A DNA stretch of 64,000 nucleotides, from contig CADAQX010000005.1 in assembly GCA_902790215.1 (NCBI GenBank), positions 62,001 to 126,000 of the forward strand. Direction: 5' to 3'. Shown piece after piece: positions 56,232 through 64,000 of the stretch. The notes beneath the pieces are model-generated. The model worked only from the letters and a program-made list of their open reading frames with translations. It did not search any database and had not been told where the DNA came from. A program made the translations under genes and the position numbers. This DNA is from an uncultured Bacteroidota bacterium (GTDB lineage: Bacteria; Bacteroidota; Bacteroidia; Bacteroidales; P3). Position 1 is the stretch's first letter. Every line of letters starts with the position of its first letter.

Positions 56232-57731
56232 TCAGAGGTGTTTGATAAAAGATGTGGAAGCGTTGGTACTCTTGGGTGAGGCGATAAGCAGACGGACGGG
56301 GTTGGAGAGCATTACCCGGCGGTCGGAGAGGCGGAAGCGTATGCGGTTGCCTTTGCTGGTGGAGACCCTTCGGAGATTGATGTACTTGATTCCGAGGGCA
56401 GGCTGGCTGATGTTTTTCCCCCGATAGTGGACAAGTCGCGGGCGCAGCAGGAACGGCGCATCGATGGTGAGACCGTCGATGTCAATGTCGGGAAGGCATT
56501 TGTCGTGCAGCTCAGGGCGAGAGAAAATGAGGGTGTCGAGCCGCCCGGCCTCTATCATGGTGTGGCGTTGGCGGGTGAGCCGCCAGTGGCAGTCGTGCAT
56601 CCGCAGGGTGAAGTGGGGATAGGAGTTGTAGGAGGTCTCGATGAGCAGGGGGGTGAAGTTGTCGAGGGTGCAGTTTCCATAGAGAATGCTGCCGAAGACT
56701 GAGGAGAACTGGTTGTAGCTGTCTTGCTGTCGGCACAAGTTGAAGGTGACATCGCGCCCGTAGCAGTGGATGTCGAAACGGTCGAAGTCGCAGTGGAAAA
56801 AGTGTGTGTAGTGCATGTTGTTGGTGCCGAAGATGCCCCATGCCGAGCGAGCGAAGAGGTGCTGTACGAGGGTGTTGCGGCAGTTGTTCATCAGCAGGCC
56901 GTAGCCGCTATGGTCGGTGCGGGAGTAGGAACCGAGGAGCGCGAGATTGTCAAGGGTGACGTTGGCACAGTTGTAGATGCGTATGATGCAGTCATCGACG
57001 AGGTCGGAGGATGGTGTGACAACGGTGACATTGGACAGGATGGGGGAAGTGAGGTTCTCGATGTTGAGGAGATAGGTCTTGTATGTGGAAAGGCTGTCGC
57101 GAAGCAGGGTGATATTTGAAAACTGGAAGTTGTCGTTGTCGGCTACGGGACGGCCAAAGAGTCGCGGGGTCGATACGGTTCCGATGTAGGGCATTGTGGG
57201 TCGGTCGGCGGTACGTCCGCTGTCGAGGCATAGCAGTTCTTCGCGGTAGTGGCCGTAGGAGTGGCCGATGCGCTGATTGACCCAAGGGGTGCTGTCCACC
57301 ACTTGGAGCAGCCAGCGGCCTTGGGCGAGGGCAGGGATATGGCTGAAATCGCCGCTGTCGATGGCAGCGCAGAGGAGGCTGTCGGGCAGGTCGGTGGCAA
57401 TGGGCTGCATGGCAGGTGTGCGGGAGAAGAGGAAGAGGTTGGCGGCGTTGTTGCGCACGATGAAGACAGTGTTGGTAAAGTCGTTGTATGGCCCTATGGG
57501 TATGGGTGCAGCATTGGAGGGGATGGAAAGCCGCAGGGTGTCGATGCCCCGATAGCTGAGGGTGTCGCCGTTGGCGAGGGCTTGGGTGTGGGCTTGGCGC
57601 AGGAGGAGGAAGCGGGTGCTGTCGTCGGGCGCACTGTTGAGGAGTGTGGCTAATGACGTTGTGGCGGGTTGCTGTGCCGCAGCAGCAAGGGACAGCAGCA
57701 GGGCTGCGGCAAGGGTGAACAGACGCTTCAT
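56232..57731 (-). CDS. secreted right-handed beta-helix protein
   Basis: 499 residues from the ATG at 57731, which overlaps the symporter stop (ATGA); the frame's earlier start at 57758 would bury the signal peptide MKRLFTLAAALLLSLAAAAQ. Residues about 185-400 show short repeated strands with Asn-rich turns (NFQFSNITLLRDSL, IRIYNCANVTLDNLALLGS, GLLMNNCRNTLVQHLF), the pattern of a pectate-lyase-like beta-helix. Catalytic residues are not clear. No T9SS domain. Coupling to a symporter gene is unusual for such a protein. Function unknown. Confidence 0.75.
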   Translation of the reverse strand: MKRLFTLAAALLLSLAAAAQQPATTSLATLLNSAPDDSTRFLLLRQAHTQALANGDTLSYRGIDTLRLSIPSNAAPIPIGPYNDFTNTVFIVRNNAANLFLFSRTPAMQPIATDLPDSLLCAAIDSGDFSHIPALAQGRWLLQVVDSTPWVNQRIGHSYGHYREELLCLDSGRTADRPTMPYIGTVSTPRLFGRPVADNDNFQFSNITLLRDSLSTYKTYLLNIENLTSPILSNVTVVTPSSDLVDDCIIRIYNCANVTLDNLALLGSYSRTDHSGYGLLMNNCRNTLVQHLFARSAWGIFGTNNMHYTHFFHCDFDRFDIHCYGRDVTFNLCRQQDSYNQFSSVFGSILYGNCTLDNFTPLLIETSYNSYPHFTLRMHDCHWRLTRQRHTMIEAGRLDTLIFSRPELHDKCLPDIDIDGLTIDAPFLLRPRLVHYRGKNISQPALGIKYINLRRVSTSKGNRIRFRLSDRRVMLSNPVRLLIASPKSTNASTSFIKHL

Positions 57732-59278
57732 GACTGCTGGCTGTCGTAGTTTTCCCAATAGCCGGCGTTCTTGATGCCGAGGTCTTTGGGACGGAAGACG
57801 GGGTTCTGTCCCTGCTTTTGCTGCCGCTCGTAGTCGCGCAGAGCGCGGAAAGCTACGGGCGAAAGGAGCAATATGGCGATGATGTTAATCCAGGCCATCA
57901 TGCCCACACCGGCGTCGCCGAGGCTCCAAATGATGCCGGCTTCCTTGAGGCTGCCGAAGAGGACGGAGGCGATGAAAACGATGCGCAGGATGTTGATAAG
58001 GCGGTTCTCGTTTTTGCGGGTGTCGAACATCTTGCGGTCGCGGTGGCGCGCAAGGGCGAGGTTTTCTTTGCCAAAATATTTCTCCTGAGTTTTGAGTCGG
58101 TGCTCGCGTGCTTTGGAGAAAATGTAGATGAGGTTGGTCTCGGCATAATAGTAGTAGGCCATAACGGTGGTGAAGGCGAAGAAGAAAAGGGTGATGGAGA
58201 TGACAATGCCGCCCCAGCCGTGATGGAGCAGGGTAGATAGGGCAGCAATGGTGTATTCCACACCGGGCAGACCGAGGTCGGCGACGGGTGATTTGACCAT
58301 GTATTCCCCAGAGGGACTGATGACGTTGTAGCAATTGGTGGCCAGGAGCATGACGGCAGTGGCGGTGCAGACCAGCAGGGTATCGACATAGACGGAGAAT
58401 CCTTGCACGAGGCCTTGTTTTACGGGATGGTCAACTTTGGCTGCGGCGGCCACGATGGGTGCGGTGCCCTGTCCAGCTTCGTTGCTATAGATGCCGCGTT
58501 TGACGCCCCATGCAATGGCGGCGCCTATGATGCCGCCCAGCGCCTGGTGGTAGCCAAAGGCGGCGGCTATCATGTCGCGGAAGGCACCCGGAACGGCGGG
58601 GGCGTTGACTATCAACACCACGATGGAGAGAATGATGTAGGCGACGGCCATGAAGGGTGTGACGATTTCGGCCACCTTGGAGATACGCTTTACACCGCCC
58701 AGCACGACGAGGGCAATGAGGGAGGCGACGGCTACGCCCACTATCCAGGGGGCGATATGGAATGTGGCAGAGAAGGACTGGGCAATGCTGTTGCTGTGGA
58801 TGGGCGGCAGACAGAGAGCGCAGGCCAGAACGGTGGTGATGGCAAAGATGACAGCCAGCCAGGTGCAGTTGAGCCCTTTCTCGATGTAGTAGGCGGGGCC
58901 GCCACGTAACTGGTCGCCGTGATGCTGTTTGTAAATCTGTGCCAGGCAGGCTTCGGCATAGGCGGTGCCAGCCCCAAGGAAGGCGATAATCCACATCCAG
59001 ACGATGGCTCCGGGACCGCCGAAGCCGATGGCCAAGGCCACACCGACGATGTTGCCTGTGCCCACGCGGCCCGAAAGGGCGAGGGCAAAAGCCTGGAAGG
59101 AGGAGATGCCGGCACGCTTGCTGCGGTCGTTCTTGAAGAGCAGGCGCACCATCTCGCCCAAGTGGCGCACCTGCACAAAACGGGTGCCAAAGGAGAAGTA
59201 GAGTGCGGCAGCCAAGCAGAGGCCTACGAGCGGCCAGCTCCAGATGCATTCGTTGAGGAAAGTTATTATCTTATCCAT
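57728..59278 (-). CDS. alanine/glycine:cation symporter (AGCS family)
   Basis: 516 residues with about 10-11 membrane segments. AGCS signatures are FALALSGRVGTGNIVGVALAI, GFGGPGAIVWMWIIAFLGAG and YSNEAGQGTAPIVAAAA (quoted in parts). It imports alanine or glycine with Na+ or H+ across the inner membrane. A promoter box lies about 63 bases upstream and the downstream beta-helix gene overlaps it by 4 bases. Confidence 0.92.
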   Translation of the reverse strand: MDKIITFLNECIWSWPLVGLCLAAALYFSFGTRFVQVRHLGEMVRLLFKNDRSKRAGISSFQAFALALSGRVGTGNIVGVALAIGFGGPGAIVWMWIIAFLGAGTAYAEACLAQIYKQHHGDQLRGGPAYYIEKGLNCTWLAVIFAITTVLACALCLPPIHSNSIAQSFSATFHIAPWIVGVAVASLIALVVLGGVKRISKVAEIVTPFMAVAYIILSIVVLIVNAPAVPGAFRDMIAAAFGYHQALGGIIGAAIAWGVKRGIYSNEAGQGTAPIVAAAAKVDHPVKQGLVQGFSVYVDTLLVCTATAVMLLATNCYNVISPSGEYMVKSPVADLGLPGVEYTIAALSTLLHHGWGGIVISITLFFFAFTTVMAYYYYAETNLIYIFSKAREHRLKTQEKYFGKENLALARHRDRKMFDTRKNENRLINILRIVFIASVLFGSLKEAGIIWSLGDAGVGMMAWINIIAILLLSPVAFRALRDYERQQKQGQNPVFRPKDLGIKNAGYWENYDSQQS

Positions 59279-59340
59279 ATTGTTTCACTATTAATTGTGT
59301 GGCAATGTGTTGCCGATAACTTTGCTTTCTTAATAAGATG

Positions 59341-59348
59341 CAAAGATA
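59341..59348 (-). promoter_or_regulatory. -7 promoter box for the symporter gene
   Basis: TATCTTTG on the minus strand, 63 bases before the start codon, directly after the terminator of the upstream gene. Confidence 0.65.
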
Positions 59349-59393
59349 ATGAAAAAAAGTGATATAGGCGTTTTTTGGCGGGAGAGCGTGTAT

Positions 59394-59429
59394 AAAAAAG
59401 GAGGGATGTCTGCTGTGAGACATCCCTCC
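59394..59429 (-). terminator. terminator of the giant T9SS gene
   Basis: A perfect 11-bp stem (GGAGGGATGTC at 59400-59410 with 59419-59429) with an 8-base loop is followed on the minus strand by TTTTTTATA. It lies 45 bases after the stop codon at 59474. Confidence 0.92.
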
Positions 59430-59473
59430 AAAAGAGTTATACAAGTTTGTATTTACTTGTTTTCAAGGAAGAG

Positions 59474-62400
59474 TTAGCGGCGGACAACCACACGACGAGC
59501 GGGAGCATCGCCAACCTTAACCAGATAGACACCGGTGTTGGTCATTGCAATGGTCTCTTCGTCGTTGGCGTTGCTGCGCTGGGCAACCAGACGGCCAACC
59601 ACGTCGAAAACACGGATGGTCTGCTGCTCGGCACCGCGGACGATGATGTTGTTGTTCGTGCTGTAGATAGTGATGTTGTCACCGTTCACATCGATGATGC
59701 CTTCAATATGTTCGAAGTAGGCATTGATAGTGGTTTCGGCGGAGCGTATCACATAGGTGATGGTCTCAGCGGTGGGATCTTCTACGCCTTCACCTTCCCA
59801 GTTGAGGAAGCGGAAGCCAGTGTTGGCAACGGCGCGGAGGATGATGGTGTCACCGACGAAGCCTTCGTAGTCGCTGGTCTCAACCTCGTTGATGAACACG
59901 GTGCCAGCATAGGAGTCGTAGCTGATATGTACGGTGGCAGGTGTTGCATCCTCTTCGAAGACCGCATAATAATGGATGTTGGTTTCACCCATGGTGAAGG
60001 TGTAGATGGGATCGTGTGAGAAGATAACATAATCGAAGTCGGTGCCTTCTTCAAGCCCCCAGCCGAGGAAGTGGTAGCCTTCGTTGGGTGTAGCCGTGAT
60101 GGTGACAGATTCACCTTCGTAGTAGAGTCCTGCACCAGTGACTGAACCGCTATTGCTATTCTCAGGATAAACAGTGAGGGTGACCTCGTGCTGCGGGATA
60201 GCCTGGAAGGTGGCGGTGTAGGAGGCGTTGCCTGTGACAAGCACGTTGCGGACAGCATTGGTGTCGCCATCGTTCCACTGTACGAAGATGCAATGATCAG
60301 CGGGAGTGGCGGTGATGGTGGCGTAGCTGTTGTAGGCGTACTGGCCAGTACCGGTGACGGTGCCAAGGGTGTTGTCGTTGGCATAGACATCGATGCTGTA
60401 GAGGTTGGGAGCGTAGGTAGCCGTCATGGTGATGGATGCACCGGCCAGATAGGTCGGGAGAATCATGGTGACAGGGTTGTTGGGCATAGAGTCGGTGAGA
60501 CCGGCCATGTTAATCATCCACTGGTTGAAGTGATAGCCGGTGGCAGGAGTTGCCTGTGCCACGGCGGTGTCGCCCACGTGGAAGGTGTAGATGCCCGGAG
60601 CAGGTGTGATGGAACCCATTGCGGTGTCGGAATTAACCAAAGTAATCGTGATGGGGTTGTAGTCGAAGGTGGCTGTGTAGGTTGCATCGCCTGTCACAGT
60701 GATGAGACGTGTGGCATTGGTGTCGCCATCGTTCCACTGCACAAAGTGGCAGTTGGTGGCAGGTACAGCTGTGATGGTGAGAGTGTCGCCAGGATAGTAG
60801 CTGTAGGTGCCGGGAGCCGGGATGGTGGTACCCATAGTGGCATCAGCTGTAGCCAAGGTGAGAGTGTACTGGTCAACAGCAAAGTGAGCAACCAATTCGA
60901 AGCTGGCGCCGGCCATGATGGCGGGCACAACACCGGTGTAGGTGCTGAGGGTGATGGTGTCGGTAAGGGCACCGAGTGAGAGCACCCAGTAGTCGAAGAC
61001 GTAGCCAGTGTTAGGAACAGCCGTGACAGTGATGGTGTCGCCTACCAAATAGGTGTATGTGCCAGGAACTGGGCTGGTGGTACCCATGGTGGTATCGGCA
61101 GAAGAAATGGTCATTGTGATAGCTGCAGGAGCTTCTGTGACGCTTACGCTGTCAACCCATGCATAGTAGGCATAGCTGCCATAGTAGTGGAAGGCAATCT
61201 GTGTGGCAGTGGCAGGGATGCTGGCAGTGTAGGTCTGCACATCGCTCTGGCCGCTGGTAGTGTAGTATTCAGTGCTCCACACAGTGTCGGTCGGGGTGAT
61301 GTAGCCGAAATACAGATGGTCGCTGCTGCCATAGGTTGCATATTGTACGGAGAAGTTGAGTGTGTTATCGGTGCCGGTATAGTTGAATACGGGCGAGAAA
61401 GCATACTGGTTGTAGTCGGAAGCCGAGTAGTAAGAGCTAAATCTCAAAGCAATGCCATTCGTGTTGAAAATGCTTAAGCCGACACTGTTGGCAGTGTTCA
61501 TGCTGTAGGCAGTCCAGCAGCCGAGAGTGGCGCTGTTGGTGTCGAAGCTCTCATAGAACGGGATGGCAACGGCCACACACGGAGTGTGGATAGCAACGGT
61601 TACCACACTGGAGGCGTCGGTAGCGGAGCAGTTAGCAGCCACACCGAAGGTGTAGTAAGTGTTAGGTGTGAGACCAGTAACGGTATAAGTGGTGCCGGTG
61701 ATGCCCGTGGCCACAACGCTGGTGTCGCTCATGTCGTACACCGTGTAGGTGGCACCGGTGTTGTTGGCATCGGTCCAGTTGAGGGTTACGCTATTGTAGG
61801 TAGCCGTAGCTGTGAGGCCAGTGACGGCCAAACACTCGGGCATGGTGGTTACAATGAGGGTGTAGTCCTCTGCCACGCCCCAGCTGTATGTAGCGCAGGG
61901 GTTGGCATCGGCTGCAGCTGCAATCGAGCCCGTGTAGGAGTCGAAGTAGCTGTCGGCACCGACAATACGCATTCTGTAGTTGCCGAGAGCCTGGGTGGCC
62001 GGGATGTCAAAGGTGGCAGTCAACGTGGTGGGGTTGGAGCTGGCACTCACACCGGCATAGACAACCTCGTTGCCCTCAAAAATTAGGTTGCTGTTCCAGT
62101 CAACCCAGATGATGGTGCCGTAGGTGTAGCCGGTGGCATAGGTGATGTCAACCGAAGCAGTGGTACCTGCAGGCACGCTGCCGCTCATCGTGCTATAGTT
62201 GGCATAGCCAGCCGAAGTGGGATGAGTGGTGTTGGTCATGCCGCCGAAACTTACACTGGTGATGCCGTTGCCATCCACCGAAGTGGGATTGGGCGAGCAG
62301 TAGCCTGTGAAAGCGTTGACAGTGGAAATGGCTGACGATTCTGTAGCCGAGCAAGCGGCTGCCACACCGAACTGATAGTTCGTCTCAGCCGTCAGACCCG

Positions 62401-64000
62401 TAACGGTGTATGTGGTTGTCGTGAGACCGGAAGCAATCACCGAAGTGTCGCTCATGTTATACACCGTATAGGTGGCGCTGCTGTTGTCGCTCGACCATGT
62501 GAGAATAACACTGTTGGAAGTGATATCGGAAACAGCAAGGTCTTGTATGCCGGAGCACGACGGGCAGGCATCGCTGAGGGTGAAGAACACTGCATCGGAC
62601 AACATGCTGCCGTCAGCGCAGTAGTACACCGCCGAGTTGCTACCGTCAACGATGGTGAAGGAAACCTCCTCAGCCCAGCTGCCGGCAGCCCACTCAAAGG
62701 TGATGGGAACACCGGTCAGAACCTCGTAAGTAATGGTGTCGTAGATGCGGGTGCTGGACACACCTTGCCCAGCCATGCTGTAGACACCGACAGTGTCAGT
62801 GCCCTGCATAATGGTGATAGTGCCGCCGTTCCAGCCGTCACCGTAAGCATCCTCAGCATAAATCGTCACATGGCAGCTGGAATCCACCGGGCTAGCCTCA
62901 GTGACAGCGATATTGTCAATATGGAGGTCGTTGTCGCCACCACTCCAGAGAGACTGGCAGTAGAAAGCAATCTTGATGGTGTCGCCCACATATTGGTTCA
63001 GGCTGATAACCTTGTTCTGGTAAACAGTGTCGGCAAGTGATGCATAGGTGTAATCACCCGTCCCGTTCTGCCACACAGTGGCATTAGCTGCAGACCAAGT
63101 ATTGCCGCCGTCGGGCGAAACAATAACCATGAAAGACTGCGACGTGTTGGTGTCGCCGCCAGCGTCGGGCAGAGCGGCATTGTTCCAGTCGGTAAGAGCC
63201 ACATCAAACGAGAGCTGAGCCGAAGTGACGGTACTCAAGTCGATGGCGGGGGTAATAATCCAGCTCTTTACACTCGAGCCGTAGACATTCTTGTAATAAT
63301 GACCAGCCTCCAAGCCGTCGCGGGTACTGCTGGCATATGTCCAGTTGGGAGTGGTGAGATTCAAGGAAGCACCGGCAAAAACCTGTGCGGCAGTGGTGCC
63401 GGTAGCACCGCGCCAGCACAAATTGCTGCTCAGGTTGGCCGAGAAGTCCTCGGTGAAGGGCAGCGTCTCGGGAACACAGCTGGTGCGTGCACTAACAGTG
63501 ACAACACTGCTCGCATCGGTGGCAGAGCAGTTGGCCACAATGCCGAATGTATAGTCAGTGTTGGGAGTCAGACCCGTGACAGTGTAGGTGTTACCGGTGA
63601 GGCCTGTGGCCAGCACGCTGGTGTCGCTCATGTCGAAGATGGTATAGGTCGCACCTGTGTTGGTGTTGTCAGACCACGAGAGAGTTGCAGTGGAAGAAGT
63701 GATATTGCCACAGGCAAAGCTCGAGGGAACCACGCAAGTGGCGGGAGTGGCAAAGGTGACGGTAGCAACAATGGAACTGTCGTCAGCTGCGCAGTTGGCA
63801 TACACACCGAAGGCATAGCTCGTCTCGGGAGTGAGACCCGTGATGGCAAAGCTGCCGGCACTGACACTGGAGGAAACCACGGTAGAGTCAGCCATATTGA
63901 TGACCGTGTAAGTCGTAGTGCTGCTGTTGTTGTTGCTCCAAGACAATGTGGCACCATAAGGAGTCACACCCGAAACCGCGAGGTCGTTGGGCTTGTGGCA
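59474..64000 (-). CDS. giant T9SS-exported multidomain protein (5' end outside window)
   Basis: At least 1508 residues; the frame is open to the window edge, so the start and signal peptide lie beyond it. From the visible N-terminus: fibronectin-III-like modules (SATLSWSDN, TYTVYDMSDTSVVATG, YTVTGLTPNTxYTFGVAANC with ATDASSVVTV; at least four), two jellyroll-like modules starting LPFTEDFS and IPFYESFD, a GEVED-type domain (SVDGNGITSVSFGGMTNTTH ... GVAEDYTLIV), five to six InlB-like beta repeats (FVQWNDGDTNA, GDATYTATF), and a T9SS type A sorting domain ending in VYLVKVGDAPARRVVVRR. It is probably a surface adhesin or glycan-binding protein. Confidence 0.88.
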   Translation of the reverse strand, partial: CHKPNDLAVSGVTPYGATLSWSNNNSSTTTYTVINMADSTVVSSSVSAGSFAITGLTPETSYAFGVYANCAADDSSIVATVTFATPATCVVPSSFACGNITSSTATLSWSDNTNTGATYTIFDMSDTSVLATGLTGNTYTVTGLTPNTDYTFGIVANCSATDASSVVTVSARTSCVPETLPFTEDFSANLSSNLCWRGATGTTAAQVFAGASLNLTTPNWTYASSTRDGLEAGHYYKNVYGSSVKSWIITPAIDLSTVTSAQLSFDVALTDWNNAALPDAGGDTNTSQSFMVIVSPDGGNTWSAANATVWQNGTGDYTYASLADTVYQNKVISLNQYVGDTIKIAFYCQSLWSGGDNDLHIDNIAVTEASPVDSSCHVTIYAEDAYGDGWNGGTITIMQGTDTVGVYSMAGQGVSSTRIYDTITYEVLTGVPITFEWAAGSWAEEVSFTIVDGSNSAVYYCADGSMLSDAVFFTLSDACPSCSGIQDLAVSDITSNSVILTWSSDNSSATYTVYNMSDTSVIASGLTTTTYTVTGLTAETNYQFGVAAACSATESSAISTVNAFTGYCSPNPTSVDGNGITSVSFGGMTNTTHPTSAGYANYSTMSGSVPAGTTASVDITYATGYTYGTIIWVDWNSNLIFEGNEVVYAGVSASSNPTTLTATFDIPATQALGNYRMRIVGADSYFDSYTGSIAAAADANPCATYSWGVAEDYTLIVTTMPECLAVTGLTATATYNSVTLNWTDANNTGATYTVYDMSDTSVVATGITGTTYTVTGLTPNTYYTFGVAANCSATDASSVVTVAIHTPCVAVAIPFYESFDTNSATLGCWTAYSMNTANSVGLSIFNTNGIALRFSSYYSASDYNQYAFSPVFNYTGTDNTLNFSVQYATYGSSDHLYFGYITPTDTVWSTEYYTTSGQSDVQTYTASIPATATQIAFHYYGSYAYYAWVDSVSVTEAPAAITMTISSADTTMGTTSPVPGTYTYLVGDTITVTAVPNTGYVFDYWVLSLGALTDTITLSTYTGVVPAIMAGASFELVAHFAVDQYTLTLATADATMGTTIPAPGTYSYYPGDTLTITAVPATNCHFVQWNDGDTNATRLITVTGDATYTATFDYNPITITLVNSDTAMGSITPAPGIYTFHVGDTAVAQATPATGYHFNQWMINMAGLTDSMPNNPVTMILPTYLAGASITMTATYAPNLYSIDVYANDNTLGTVTGTGQYAYNSYATITATPADHCIFVQWNDGDTNAVRNVLVTGNASYTATFQAIPQHEVTLTVYPENSNSGSVTGAGLYYEGESVTITATPNEGYHFLGWGLEEGTDFDYVIFSHDPIYTFTMGETNIHYYAVFEEDATPATVHISYDSYAGTVFINEVETSDYEGFVGDTIILRAVANTGFRFLNWEGEGVEDPTAETITYVIRSAETTINAYFEHIEGIIDVNGDNITIYSTNNNIIVRGAEQQTIRVFDVVGRLVAQRSNANDEETIAMTNTGVYLVKVGDAPARRVVVRR

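Overview
The window comes from a member of the Bacteroidota, most likely a Bacteroidales bacterium with moderately high GC. The evidence is: many TAnnTTTG-type -7 promoter boxes, lipoproteins and outer-membrane barrels typical of the phylum, two proteins with type IX secretion (T9SS) C-terminal sorting domains, Mpl, DUF4230 and DUF2027/Smr-type proteins, and an ECF sigma/anti-sigma pair. I see no rRNA, tRNA, CRISPR array or transposase gene. I cannot name a genus.

Layout. 1-3768: end of a TPR protein, an outer-membrane barrel protein and folC. 3769-10815: a small lipoprotein, pruA, then a tandem duplication of [outer-membrane barrel + S41 peptidase lipoprotein]. 10825-21848: BtuF-like lipoprotein, fabG, gapA, mtgA, xerD, a YkvA protein, an MsrA-fRMsr fusion, ispG, an Smr protein, mpl and an HD hydrolase. 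22254-26220: secreted beta-helix protein and a 968-residue repeat-rich T9SS substrate. 26249-29497: a four-helix-bundle/zinc-finger protein, then ECF sigma factor, anti-sigma-like protein and outer-membrane barrel. 29574-36549: TrmH-type methyltransferase, an antitoxin-like gene with a broken PIN toxin, sufB, two DUF4230 proteins, a 91-aa protein and a BtuB-like TonB receptor. 37357-45323: a lower-GC defence/toxin island with a complete DpnII-type restriction-modification operon (M-R-M), a HEPN/MNT pair, two AAA ATPases with nuclease-like C-termini, and fragments of a duplicated ATPase. 45373-64000: typA, a very large exonuclease-RecQ-UvrD fusion translationally coupled to a GT8 glycosyltransferase, a nucleoside phosphorylase, secreted proteins, an AGCS symporter and a giant T9SS-sorted protein running off the window.

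The most unusual feature is a family of short tandem repeats with 7- or 8-bp units (for example GAGAATT/AATTCTC and TGCTTGAA/TTCAAGCA). They usually form two convergent arms around a central loop, so they can fold as long hairpins. At least a dozen lie at gene boundaries. Three carry the same 15-base loop, GCTGCCGCACCCGGA. One relative lies in frame inside folC, three one-armed copies lie in frame inside the T9SS repeat protein, and an octamer run lies inside mpl. A roughly 245-bp intergenic repeat is present twice in opposite orientation, and only one copy holds the hairpin element. This resembles an empty/occupied site pair and suggests a mobile or expanding miniature element that can be exapted into proteins, analogous to Rickettsia palindromic elements.
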